Source: JALZMG01 sp963739975
Lineage (GTDB): Bacteria; Actinomycetota; Acidimicrobiia; Acidimicrobiales; Ilumatobacteraceae
Assembly: GCA_963739975.1 (NCBI GenBank)
Contig: CAVUCK010000014.1
Coordinates: 62,001-126,000 of the forward strand
Direction: 5' to 3'
Length of the DNA: 64,000 bases
A program made the position numbers and the translations under genes. This document shows positions 44,967 to 53,290 of the stretch, one piece after another. Numbering within the stretch: position 1 is the stretch's first letter; each line of letters starts with the position of its first letter. The notes beneath the pieces are model-generated. The model saw nothing but the letters and a program-made list of their open reading frames with translations, was not told where the DNA came from and made no database searches.

Positions 44967-46706
44967 TCAGACCTGCGAGGCTCCGTAGGTGTACATCTGC
45001 CCGATGGCAGTGACCTGTACGCCCTGGAAGGCCTTCGAGTGGCCGGACAGGAAGTTGTAGAAGAACGGCAGCCCGACTGGGACCTCGTCGTTGAGGACGG
45101 TCTGCAGCTTCTCGCACGCCGCGGTCTGGGCTTCCACGTCGATCGCCGACTGGTACTCGGCGAAGGCATCGTCGAACGTCTGCGACGAGTACTGCGACGA
45201 GTTCCAGACGCCGCCCGTCTTGAGCGCCGCGTTGAGGTAGATGTCCGGCACGGGCCGGTCGCCGTAGTCGACGATCCCCATCTCGGTCGCCCCCGAGCAC
45301 GGCGGGTCGGCCGGCTCGGCCGGGCACCAGCTGTCCCCGTAGAAGGTGTCGCTGGGCTCGAGCGAGATCTCGAGCGTGATGCCGGCCTCGGCCGCGGTGG
45401 CCTGGATGAGCGACGCCAGTTCTGGGATCTCCTGCAGGTTGACGGCGTGCAGCGTTGCCGTGAGGCCTTCCGCGCCGGCGTCCGTGAGGAGCTGCCGCGC
45501 CTGCGCGACGTCCTTGTTGCGCTGCGGCGTCCCCTCGAAGAAGAACGGGTAGAACGGCGCGATCACGTGGTCGTTGCCGATGTTGGCTCGATCGCGGAAC
45601 AACGTCGACAACATCTGCGCCCGGTCGAACGTGAAGGCCACCGCTTGGCGGACGGCCTTGTCGACGAAGGCACCGGTGTCGCAGCGCATCCAGATCTGGC
45701 GGTGGGTGGCGGACTGGATCTCCAGCGTCTGGAAGTCCGGGTTCTCGAGGAGTCCTTCGCCGCCGATGACCGAGAACTGGATCAGCGCGTCGACGGAGTT
45801 GCCCTGCATGGCCGTGAGCATCGTGCCCAGCTCCTCGAAGAACTGGTAGTCCTGGCCGTCGAGCGGGGTCTGGCCACCCCACCAGTCGGGGTTGCGCTCG
45901 AAGCGACAGCCGGTGGCGGCGTCGAACTCGGCGAGGCGCCACGGTCCGGTGCCGTTCGGCGAGGCGTCGAGCGTCGTGCCGGTCTCGTAGTCGACGGGCG
46001 TGATGCAGGTCTGGGCGTTGAAGGTGGAGACCAACGCCGGCAGGTTGCCGTTCGCCGCCTCGAGGTTGAACACGGCGACCCGGGGATCGGTGGCGTCGAC
46101 CGCACCCTCGGCGATGACGCCGGCGAGGCCGGAGTTCTCGGCGGCGACCAACCGGTCCATGGTGGCGGCCACGTCGGCCGAGGTGAACTCGGTCCCGTCC
46201 TGCCACATCGCCTCGCGCAGCTGGAACGTCCAGACGGTCCCGTCCTCGTTCGGCTCCCACGACTCGGCAAGACCCGGGGCGATCTTGCCGTCAGGCCCGA
46301 GCCCGACGAGGAACTCGAAGGACTGCGCCACGACGCCGTACGATCCGAGGTCCTGCATCTGGATGGGGTCGAGGCCGACCGGGCGCTGGGCACCGATGCG
46401 GATGATGCCGCCCTGCTGGCCCGGGCCGGTGGTGGGCGACACCGCGGTGCCGGCCGTAGTCGTGTCGCCGCCGGCAGTCGTGGAGCCTCCGCCGCCGCCG
46501 GCCGTGGTCGCCGTGCCGCTGTCGCCGTTGTCGTCGCCACCGCAGGCGGAGATCACGGCTCCGATCACGGGCATCGAGAGCCCGATGATCGTGCCCCGCC
46601 GGATGAAGTTGCGGCGCGAGATCTTTCCGCTGGCGTAGTGCTCGATGAGATCGAGGTGGACCGGCCCGACCTGGCGACGAGCTTTGTCCAGACGCTTCCA
46701 ATCCAC
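44967..46706 (-). CDS. ABC transporter substrate-binding lipoprotein (SBP family 5), Tat-exported
   Basis: 579 residues from GTG 46706, after GGGGGAGGA. The twin-arginine motif SRRNFIRRG at about residue 30 and the lipobox VISAC just after the hydrophobic stretch indicate Tat export and lipid anchoring. A Gly/Thr linker of 40 residues follows, then the family 5 fold (RPVGLDPIQMQDLGSYGVVA, GLAESWEPNEDGTVWTFQLR, GTGPWRLAEFD). Family 5 proteins bind peptides, nickel, opines, sugars or glycosides, so the ligand is open. Tat use is unusual for this family and suggests folding before export. Confidence 0.9.
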   Translation of the reverse strand: MDWKRLDKARRQVGPVHLDLIEHYASGKISRRNFIRRGTIIGLSMPVIGAVISACGGDDNGDSGTATTAGGGGGSTTAGGDTTTAGTAVSPTTGPGQQGGIIRIGAQRPVGLDPIQMQDLGSYGVVAQSFEFLVGLGPDGKIAPGLAESWEPNEDGTVWTFQLREAMWQDGTEFTSADVAATMDRLVAAENSGLAGVIAEGAVDATDPRVAVFNLEAANGNLPALVSTFNAQTCITPVDYETGTTLDASPNGTGPWRLAEFDAATGCRFERNPDWWGGQTPLDGQDYQFFEELGTMLTAMQGNSVDALIQFSVIGGEGLLENPDFQTLEIQSATHRQIWMRCDTGAFVDKAVRQAVAFTFDRAQMLSTLFRDRANIGNDHVIAPFYPFFFEGTPQRNKDVAQARQLLTDAGAEGLTATLHAVNLQEIPELASLIQATAAEAGITLEISLEPSDTFYGDSWCPAEPADPPCSGATEMGIVDYGDRPVPDIYLNAALKTGGVWNSSQYSSQTFDDAFAEYQSAIDVEAQTAACEKLQTVLNDEVPVGLPFFYNFLSGHSKAFQGVQVTAIGQMYTYGASQV

Positions 46707-46793
46707 TGTGGGATCCTCCCCCGGGGCCGTGATGGAAGTGTGCCCCGCCGGGAGGCAACCATAGTTCACCCCGCCGACGCCGTGCAGTTCCCG

Positions 46794-46808
46794 GTACAGA
46801 TGTACTGT
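46794..46808. promoter_or_regulatory. palindromic operator and overlapping -10 in the ABC / Fe-ADH divergent region
   Basis: GTACA-GA-TGTAC (46794-46805) is a perfect 5+5 inverted repeat of the kind bound by GntR-type dimers. TACTGT at 46803-46808 fits a TANNNT -10 box for the plus strand, ten bases before the GTG of the dehydrogenase, consistent with leaderless transcription. On the minus strand TTGACA overlaps the same site. One regulator could therefore control both divergent units. Confidence 0.45.
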
Positions 46809-46817
46809 CAAGTCCCT

Positions 46818-48023
46818 GTGCACCCGCCGAGTGCGCCGCCGCCCGTCCGGACACGAGCGGTGGGCCGCGCCCGGGTGCTGGAGGTCCCGATGCGGGCCTC
46901 CCGACGCTCCGGGCTGGCGGCGGTCGCCGCCGAGATCACCGAGTTGGGGCTGGGCGGAGACGGCGCGCTGGTCGTCGCCGACGCCGGCGTCGCCACCACC
47001 GGCTACGTGCCGACGTGGGTCGAGGTGCTGCACGGCGTCGCCGATGCCGTCGACGTCCACCTGGTTCCGGGGCACGAGCCGACCGTGGATTCGGTGGACG
47101 CCGCAGCTGATGCGGTCCGCGCTCATCGGCCCGGGGTGGTCGTGGCGATCGGCGGCGGAAGCGCAGTGGACACTGCCAAGCAGGCCGCCGCCATCGCCAT
47201 CGAACCGCACAGCGTGGCGGCATACGTCCTCGGCGACCGACCCCTGCCCGGCGGCCCACCGGTCGTGGCCGTGCCGACAACGGCCGGCACGGGCGCCGAG
47301 GTCACGCGTACGTGTGTCGTGTCCGCCGCCGATGGCGCCAAGGTCTGGACGTGGGGCGACGAGCTGCTCCCACAGGTCGTCGTGCTCGACGCGGTCGCGA
47401 CGGCGTCGCTGCCGCCGTCGGTCACGACCGCCGGCGGGCTCGACGCCTTCGTTCACGCGATGGAGGCGGCGACCGGGCGGCGCGCCGGCGACCGGGTCGC
47501 TGAGCCGGCGTGTGAGGCGCTGCGGCTGGTCGCCGCCAACCTGCCGGTCGCCGTCGGCGACGGTGCCGATCTCGAAGCCCGCCGGGCACTGCAGTGGGCA
47601 GCGCTGCTCGCCGGGCTGGCGATCGACGAGGGCGGCACGGGCATCGCCCACTCGATCGGCCACGCCCTCGGGTCCCTCGGGCATGTTCCGCACGGGCTGG
47701 CCGTGGCGGTCGGCTTGGCGGCGGCGCTGCCGTGGAACGTGGCCGGGGCGCCGGACGCGTTCGCCGCCGTCGGCGCGACGTTGGGGGTGGACGTCGACGC
47801 GGTGCCCGACCGCTACGCCGCGCTGCTGGAGGCGGCGTCGCTCGGTGACGCGGTTCGGCGGGCGGGACCGATCGCCGTCGATCCCGACCGCCTGGCCGCG
47901 GCCATGGCCGACGACGCCAACCGGCCGATGCTGCTGAACAACTGTCGCCGCGCCGACGAGACGGACCGCCACGCCCTGGCCACGGCGACCGTGCAGGCCT
48001 GGAACGCCCTGTGCTCTGCGTGA
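46818..48023 (+). CDS. iron-containing alcohol dehydrogenase family protein
   Basis: 401 residues from GTG 46818, or slightly shorter from the ATG at 46890 (MRASRRSG). The family signatures are VVAIGGGSAVDTAKQAA, AVPTTAGTGAEVTRTCVV and the metal-site stretch GTGIAHSIGHALGSLGHVPHG with its histidines. Such enzymes oxidise alcohols or reduce aldehydes and ketones (butanol, glycerol, maleylacetate and others) with NAD(P). Next to an enolase-superfamily enzyme and an ABC importer it suggests catabolism of an imported hydroxy- or sugar-acid-like compound. Its TGA lies inside a 48-bp hairpin element. Confidence 0.88.
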   Translation: MHPPSAPPPVRTRAVGRARVLEVPMRASRRSGLAAVAAEITELGLGGDGALVVADAGVATTGYVPTWVEVLHGVADAVDVHLVPGHEPTVDSVDAAADAVRAHRPGVVVAIGGGSAVDTAKQAAAIAIEPHSVAAYVLGDRPLPGGPPVVAVPTTAGTGAEVTRTCVVSAADGAKVWTWGDELLPQVVVLDAVATASLPPSVTTAGGLDAFVHAMEAATGRRAGDRVAEPACEALRLVAANLPVAVGDGADLEARRALQWAALLAGLAIDEGGTGIAHSIGHALGSLGHVPHGLAVAVGLAAALPWNVAGAPDAFAAVGATLGVDVDAVPDRYAALLEAASLGDAVRRAGPIAVDPDRLAAAMADDANRPMLLNNCRRADETDRHALATATVQAWNALCSA

Positions 48024-48061
48024 GCGAAGACGACGGATGTGCGCTGTTCCCTCACGCAGAG
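48014..48061. repeat. 48-bp hairpin element, family F copy 2
   Basis: Perfect 11-bp arms CTCTGCGTGAG and CTCACGCAGAG. The stop codon of the upstream dehydrogenase (48021-48023) is part of the left arm. It matches the copy at 37065-37112 in length, arms and the following GCGAAGACG. Confidence 0.75.
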
Positions 48062-48075
48062 AGCGGGCGTGCGAA

Positions 48076-49204
48076 GTGAGCACGATCACCCGGATCGAGA
48101 TCAGCCACCACCGGCTGCCGCTCGCCCCACCGTTCCCGGCCGCCTGGGACCCGCAGCCGCGGCGCGCCTTCCCGGCGACCGTGGTGCGGGTCCACGACGA
48201 CGCCGGCCACGTCGGCGTCGGCTCGGGCGACGCGATGTACGGCTTCGCCGACTACGAGCGGTACTTCATCGGCGTCGACGCCCTGGATCTCGACCGCCAC
48301 GGTGCCGTGCTGGCCAACATCGACTTCCACGCCGGTCGCCCGTGGCCGCTCGACGTGGCGCTGTGGGACCTCGCCGGGCAGATCGAGGACCGGCCGATCT
48401 GGTCGCTGGTCGGTGGGCACGGTCGGCGCATTCGCACCTACGCGTCGTCGGGCGTCCTGCGTCCCCCCGCCGAGATGGCCGAGGTCGCCCGGCGGGCCCG
48501 CCAGCACGGCTTCCCGGCCCTCAAGGTCCGCTTCGGGCGCCCATCGCTCGACGAGGACCTGGCCGTCGTCCGGGCGATCCGAGATGCGCTCGGCACCGAC
48601 CTTGCCCTGATGGTCGACTGCAACCAGGGGTGGCGGATGCCGTGGGACGTGCGGGCGCCGTGGGACGTGGACCACGCCGCCACCGTGGGCGCCGCCCTGG
48701 CCGCCGAGGGCGTCACGTGGATGGAGGAGCCGCTGCACCGTGGCGACTACGCCGGGATGGCCGAGCTGCGGCGGCGGGTCGACGTGCCGATCGCCGGGGG
48801 CGAGCTGACGCGGGAGGACTACGAGCTGCGCCAGCTGCTCGTCGGCGGCTGCCTCGACGTGTTCCAGCCGGACTGCGTGTGCACACAGGGGATCACGGGG
48901 CTGCGGCGGTTCGCCGGCGAGGTGGTCGCCGCCGGCGCCACGTTCACGCCGCACACGTGGGGCAATGGCATCGGGCTGCTGGCCAACGCCCACCTGACGG
49001 CGGGCACGGTCGGGGCACCGTTCCTCGAGTTCCCGTTCGACCCGCCCGAGTGGACGACGGCAGCGCCGCGACTTCCTGCTGACGGAGACGATCGAGGTCG
49101 ACGGCGACGGCTGGATCGACCTCTCCGACCGCCCCGGCCTCGGCGCCACCCTCGCCGAGGCCACCCTCACCGCCACCGCCACCACCACGTCCACCTGGAC
49201 CTGA
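48076..49204 (+). CDS. mandelate racemase/muconate lactonising enzyme family protein, one frameshift near 49066
   Basis: An enolase-superfamily barrel of about 375 residues from GTG 48076. Metal ligands and catalytic groups are visible: the Lys region FPALKVRFG, Asp in LMVDCNQGW, Glu in WMEEPLHRG, Glu in IAGGELT, and His in FTPHTWGNG. This pattern fits the mandelate racemase subgroup, which dehydrates sugar acids or racemises hydroxy acids. After EWTTAA the frame must drop one base (GCGCCGCG, near 49066) to continue with RDFLLTETIEVDGDGWIDLSD and a normal end at TGA 49202-49204. Otherwise it runs into the next gene. Substrate unknown. Confidence 0.85.
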
Positions 49205-49209
49205 AACCC

Positions 49210-49244
49210 GGTTCTCAAGCGTTTTCAGGGGTCACCGGCGGCCC
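49210..49244 (+). repeat. 35-bp element, family D copy 2
   Basis: Starts GGTTCTCAAGCGTTTTC and ends CCGGCGGCCC, five bases after the stop of the enolase-superfamily gene and in its sense. Identical to copy 3 over all 35 bases, in opposite orientation; similarity extends nine bases further into CCACCGGC. Confidence 0.9.
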
Positions 49245-49262
49245 CAAACCACCGGCGGAACC

Positions 49263-50204
49263 TCACGACCCGCGAAGTGACCGCCGCCGCTCGTCGTAGG
49301 TCACTCGCAGCCGGCGGCCGAACCTGGCGAGGTCCTCGCGCACGGACTCGTCCGCGCGGACGATGCGCCAGCCGATCTCGTCGCAGGCCAGGTCCCGGTC
49401 CTGATCGGCGCGCTGGCCCAGGTCGCCGCCGTGCCACCAGCTGTGACCGGGCTCGACACCGAGCCGAACCTCCGGCCACGCCAGGTCGACGTGGATCAGT
49501 TCGCCGCTGAGCAGGATCAGCGGAAGCTGCCGTTGGGGCTCCGGAAGTCCGGCGCGCACCAGCGCATCGAGCACGTCTTGCTCGAGGCCGCTCTGGCTCG
49601 GGCGCGTTTGGAACGACATCCGCTCGAGCCAGTGTTCGAACCGGGCAACGCCGGTCCGGCCGCTGCGGCGCACCGCAGCCAGGTACTCAGCGGCCGCTTC
49701 GGGGGTGACCAGCTGACGGTGCCAGCAGTCCTCGGCGGCGCGTTGGAACCGGTGGTCGTTGAACACTCCAGCGAGACGGAACAGCATCCGCAGCGGAGTC
49801 GCGACGCGCAGCCCGTCTGCGAGCACCTGGACGTCCCGCGCCGGCTCGAACCAGCTCGTCTGGGTCACGCGTCCCCATGGAGGCATCACGACCTTGCGGT
49901 CCTCACCGATCGTGCACTCGACGATGCGACGCGGCATCGACCGCAGGCGGTGCAACACGCCGGCGCTCGCCCCGCTGATGAACACGTCCCGTCCGACGTG
50001 GAGCTGCAGGGCCATTGCCCTCGAGGCGAACGTGTCCACGCTCCCCGTCAGGCGTACGACGCCGGGAATGACCGTGGTGACGACGCCCGAGCGCTGCGCC
50101 CGCTTGACCGTGGTCGCCGGGACGCCCAGCGCTCGCAGCTGTTCGAGCGAAACCACCCAGTGCTGAGCGGCGAAGAGCGCGAGGACTTCGGGACGGTTGA
50201 TCAC
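49263..50204 (-). CDS. AbiEi-like winged-helix protein with C-terminal nuclease-like domain
   Basis: 313 residues. The N-terminus (VLALFAAQHWVVSLEQLRALGVPATTVKRAQRSGVV) is the AbiEi-type winged helix of type IV antitoxins. The C-terminus resembles DUF559/Vsr-like restriction folds (LIHVDLAWPEVRLGVEPGHSWWHGG, ACDEIGWRIVRAD), although the usual EVDG is read as VEPG, so activity is doubtful. Such solitary genes are common in actinobacteria and no AbiEii toxin is adjacent. The gene is bounded by inverted copies of the family D repeat (49210-49244 and 50264-50298). Confidence 0.75.
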   Translation of the reverse strand: MINRPEVLALFAAQHWVVSLEQLRALGVPATTVKRAQRSGVVTTVIPGVVRLTGSVDTFASRAMALQLHVGRDVFISGASAGVLHRLRSMPRRIVECTIGEDRKVVMPPWGRVTQTSWFEPARDVQVLADGLRVATPLRMLFRLAGVFNDHRFQRAAEDCWHRQLVTPEAAAEYLAAVRRSGRTGVARFEHWLERMSFQTRPSQSGLEQDVLDALVRAGLPEPQRQLPLILLSGELIHVDLAWPEVRLGVEPGHSWWHGGDLGQRADQDRDLACDEIGWRIVRADESVREDLARFGRRLRVTYDERRRSLRGS

Positions 50205-50263
50205 ACCCGCCTGGGTGCTCTGAGAACCCCAAATCGGAATGCACGACTTCTGCCGGTGGTTCA

Positions 50264-50298
50264 GGGCCGCCGGTGACCCCTGAAAACGCTTGAGAACC
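50264..50298 (-). repeat. 35-bp element, family D copy 3
   Basis: Read on the minus strand it starts GGTTCTCAAGCGTTTTC, 17 bases after the stop of the truncated ABC exporter. Identical to copy 2. Confidence 0.9.
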
Positions 50299-50315
50299 TG
50301 ATCGACCGCCGTCGG

Positions 50316-51368
50316 TCAGCTGGCGTCCTGGTGTTGACGCCGGAAGAGGGCGGCGTAGATCCCGTCGCCGCCGAGGAGCCGGTCGTGCGTCCCGATCTCG
50401 GCGATGCGGCCGCCGTCGATGGTGATGATCTGATCGGCCCGGCGAACCGTGGAGAGCCGGTGGGAGATGACAAAGGTCGTGCGACCCTCGATGAGTCGGC
50501 GGATGGCGGCGAACACCTCGGCCTCGGTCTGGGCGTCGAGAGCGGACGTCGGCTCGTCGAGCACGAGGATCGGCGCATCGGTCAGCAACGCACGGGCGAT
50601 GGCCAAGCGCTGGCGCTCGCCGCCCGACAGGTTCGTGCCGCGCTCGTCGATCACGCTGTTGTACCCGCGCGGCAGCCGCTTGATGAACTGATGGGCCTGT
50701 GCCGCCTCGGCGGCCCGTCGGACGTCGGCTCTCCCGACGCCCTCGAGCCCGAACGTGATGTTGTCGGCCGCCGAGATCGGCAGCAGGAAGGGGTCTTGCA
50801 GCACGAGCGCCACATTTCGCCGCAGCGAGTCCAGCGTCAGGTCGGCGACGTCGACGCCGTCGATCGAGATCCGACCGGTCCACGGGTCAGCGAACCGTGA
50901 CAGCAGCGACATCAGCGACGTCTTGCCAGCACCGCTGATCCCGACGATCGCCGTGACCGTGCCGCCCGGCGCGACGAAGCTGATGTCATCGAGGATCGGA
51001 GGTTCGGTTCGGTCGTAGCCGAACGTGACTCCGTCGAAGACGACCTGGCCACGGCGCCCGACGAGGGGTCGAGCGGTCCGCTTCTCCCGCACCTCTTCGT
51101 CGCAGTCCAGGATCTCGAAGACCCGGCGGGCGCGGGTGCCGACCTGCGCCGCCAAACCGACGCCTCGCGCCAGCTCCTGGACCGGCCCGTACACCGTGGC
51201 CAGGTAGGCCAGGAAGACCAACAGATCGCCGATCGTGAGCACGCCGGAGCGCACCTGGAGTGCTCCGACACCGAGCATCGCCGCGGCGGCCAGCGCCGTG
51301 ACCATCGAGACGGCCTGCTGGTAGCCGGCCCCCCAGATGGCCGCCGAGTTGTAGGCGCCGGCGGCGGT
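50316..51368 (-). pseudogene. ABC exporter (fused permease-ATPase), 5' half missing
   Basis: What remains is the last part of the transmembrane domain (AYNSAAIWGAGYQQAVSMV, then TIGDLLVFLAYLATVYGPVQE) and a complete ATPase: Walker A VGISGAGKTSLM, Q-loop VLQDPFLLP, signature LSGGERQRLAIARAL, Walker B LVLDEPTSALD and the H-loop VISHRLS. About 280-300 N-terminal residues, with four membrane helices, are absent. The reading stays open only to about 51415, and the stop of the XRE gene is at 51431. The nearest ATG is 51305. This looks like a deletion or rearrangement junction, not a frameshift. Full-length relatives are MsbA-like exporters of lipids or drugs. Confidence 0.8.
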
Positions 51369-51430
51369 GGGTGCGCTCGGCAGACGCGGGCTTCTCGCGT
51401 GCTGGCTCGACGGTCACCTCGGCCAGCGGG

Positions 51431-52279
51431 TTAGAGCCGCCGGCGGAGGCGGGTGAGGTGGGTGACGACGGAGGTCGGTTGGACGTCGGCGTCGCGGATC
51501 AACGAGTCGAAGTGGCGGCTCAGCGTGCGCACGTGCTCGACCGACGTCAGCACCAGGTACAGGTGCCCGAGGTACAGCGCGGCGCGCTTGCGCCCGAACA
51601 CGGTGACCGGCGCGGCGTAGCGCCGCGAACCGTCGAACAGGAACCAGCGGAACGTCGGGTACAGCTCCTCGACGAGGCGGATCAGGTGGTCGAGCTGCTG
51701 GCGCCGGGCTTCGACGCCGAACCGGCTCCACAGGCCCTCCCCGCGGGCGAACGACGCCAGCCCCTGCGCCGACGAGCAGCACTCCATCTCGGTGTCCGGG
51801 TGGCGAGCCCACGCCAGCTGGGCTTCGGTCACCTCGATGGTCTGGGCCACGTTCGGCCCACCGGCGCGGGCCCGCTCGAACCGGATCACACCCTCGGTCT
51901 TCAGGAGGTCGGGCAGGGTCGACGGGACGTAGCGGATCTTGTACTCGGCCGCCTCGCCCAGCCACCCGAGCAGCTTCTCGTCGGTCGGCGAGGGGCCCGG
52001 CGCCGCGAACGACGTCTGCGTCAACAGCTCGGCCTCGAGCGGCCCGGCGTTCGTCAGGCCGACGAGCCAGTCGATGGACAGGTCGTGGGCGACGGCCAGC
52101 GCGTGCAACGTGTCGACGCGCGGCAGCCGTGTCGTCGTCGGCGACAGCAGTTGCGACAGCGTCGTGCGGTCGACGCCGGCCCGCTCGGCGAACTCGCTCT
52201 TGGTCATCCCGGTGCGCTGGATGGCCTCGGCCAACCGCTCGTGCAACACCCCGCCCGCTCGCGTGTGTGTATCCATCAT
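51431..52279 (-). CDS. XRE-family helix-turn-helix regulator with large C-terminal domain
   Basis: 282 residues from the first of two adjacent ATG codons. The helix-turn-helix is HERLAEAIQRTGMTKSEFAE then RAGVDRTTLSQLLSP (about 14-50). The rest (SIDWLVGLTNAGPLEAELL, EYKIRYVPSTLPDLLKTEGV, LDHLIRLVEELYPTFRWFLFD) has no family I can name, but resembles sensory parts of regulators in proteobacteria and actinobacteria. It is divergent from the desaturase gene, with 72 bases between, and probably controls it, its own gene, or both. Its 3' end abuts the truncated exporter. Confidence 0.8.
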   Translation of the reverse strand: MMDTHTRAGGVLHERLAEAIQRTGMTKSEFAERAGVDRTTLSQLLSPTTTRLPRVDTLHALAVAHDLSIDWLVGLTNAGPLEAELLTQTSFAAPGPSPTDEKLLGWLGEAAEYKIRYVPSTLPDLLKTEGVIRFERARAGGPNVAQTIEVTEAQLAWARHPDTEMECCSSAQGLASFARGEGLWSRFGVEARRQQLDHLIRLVEELYPTFRWFLFDGSRRYAAPVTVFGRKRAALYLGHLYLVLTSVEHVRTLSRHFDSLIRDADVQPTSVVTHLTRLRRRL

Positions 52280-52289
52280 GCGTAGCGTA

Positions 52290-52310
52290 GACGCAACAGA
52301 CGTGACGCAA
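52290..52310. promoter_or_regulatory. direct repeats upstream of the XRE gene
   Basis: GACGCAA occurs at 52290-52296 and 52304-52310 (TTGCGTC twice, 14 bases apart, on the minus strand). They lie 11-31 bases before the ATG of the XRE gene and 42 bases before the desaturase start. Likely operator half-sites. Confidence 0.4.
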
Positions 52311-52351
52311 TCCAACAACATCGCGCGGCTCGATCTGCGTACAACTGAACC

Positions 52352-53290
52352 GTGCTCCCTCAGCGAGTCGAGTGGCCGACGGTTGCCGTCGCCGTGACGA
52401 TCTGGGGTGGCGGCGCGGCCGTCCTCGCCGTCCACGAGCGGCTCCCGACGCTGGTGACCATCGCCGTCTTGGGCGTGCTGGCGGCGTGGTACGGCTCGCT
52501 GCAGCACGAGGTGATCCACGGCCATCCGACGCCGTGGCGCTCGGTCAACGTGGCGCTGGCCGCCGCGCCGCTCGGGCTGGTCGTCCCGTTCTCGACGTAC
52601 CGGGCGACCCACCTCGCCCACCACCGCTCCCCCGAGCTCACCGAACCGAGGCTCGACCCGGAGACCTTCCACGTCAGCGCGGCGACGTGGGACCGCTGCG
52701 GCCCGCTGCGCCGAGCCACGCTGCGGGTGCTGCGCACCCTCGCCGGGCGGATGGTCCTCGGACCGCTCGTCCAGGCCGGATCCTGCTGGGCCGGGCTCGC
52801 CGACGACGCCCGGCGATCACCACGGGACGCGATCCGCCTCCTCACCCACCTCGCCGGCGCGACGGTGGTGCTCCTCGTGGTCGACGCCGCTGGCCTGGCT
52901 CCGTGGATCTACCTCGTCGGCGTGGCATGGGTCGGCGGGGCGCTCTCGCTCCTGCGCTCGTTCGCCGAGCACCGCTGGACCGCCTCCGGCACCCGATCGG
53001 CGGTGGTCCACGCCGGGCCGGTGATGGCGCTGCTCTACCTCAACAACAACCTCCACCACACCCACCACGAGCGCCCAGGCGTGGCGTGGTTCCGTCTCCC
53101 CGTCGAGCACCGCCGCCTCGACGCCTCGACCGCGGCCGCCCGCGGCGCTGGCGTGTACGCCGGGTACGGCGAGGTCGTGTGGCGCTACCTGTTCCGCGCC
53201 TTCGACGCGCCGGTCGTCAGATCGACGGCATCTCCTTCACCGGTCGGTGCGTCCGCCGCGTCCACGCCGCAGCCAGCAACCGCTCGGTGA
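52352..53290 (+). CDS. fatty acid desaturase
   Basis: 312 residues from GTG 52352, with membrane helices and the three histidine boxes of membrane di-iron desaturases: HEVIHGH (about 52), HLAHHR (about 89) and HHTHHE (about 233). These hold two irons that use O2 to desaturate or hydroxylate acyl chains or carotenoids. It is close to a family of short bacterial desaturases; substrate unknown. Control by the divergent XRE regulator is likely. The last 25 residues (STASPSPVGASAASTPQPATAR) are polar and overlap the convergent DUF4235 gene. Confidence 0.88.
   Translation: MLPQRVEWPTVAVAVTIWGGGAAVLAVHERLPTLVTIAVLGVLAAWYGSLQHEVIHGHPTPWRSVNVALAAAPLGLVVPFSTYRATHLAHHRSPELTEPRLDPETFHVSAATWDRCGPLRRATLRVLRTLAGRMVLGPLVQAGSCWAGLADDARRSPRDAIRLLTHLAGATVVLLVVDAAGLAPWIYLVGVAWVGGALSLLRSFAEHRWTASGTRSAVVHAGPVMALLYLNNNLHHTHHERPGVAWFRLPVEHRRLDASTAAARGAGVYAGYGEVVWRYLFRAFDAPVVRSTASPSPVGASAASTPQPATAR

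Noticed and set aside
43725..46800. Very long plus-strand frame running over the ABC permease and binding protein genes into the alcohol dehydrogenase
   Set aside because: The minus-strand genes have clear families over this range; only the part after 46818 is real coding sequence.
49263..50204. Complete type IV toxin-antitoxin system
   Set aside because: No AbiEii nucleotidyltransferase toxin gene is adjacent on either side, and the protein has its own C-terminal domain.
49210..50298. Insertion sequence bounded by the inverted 35-bp repeats
   Set aside because: The enclosed gene is AbiEi-like, not a transposase; the third copy at 10963 stands alone, and no target duplication is visible.
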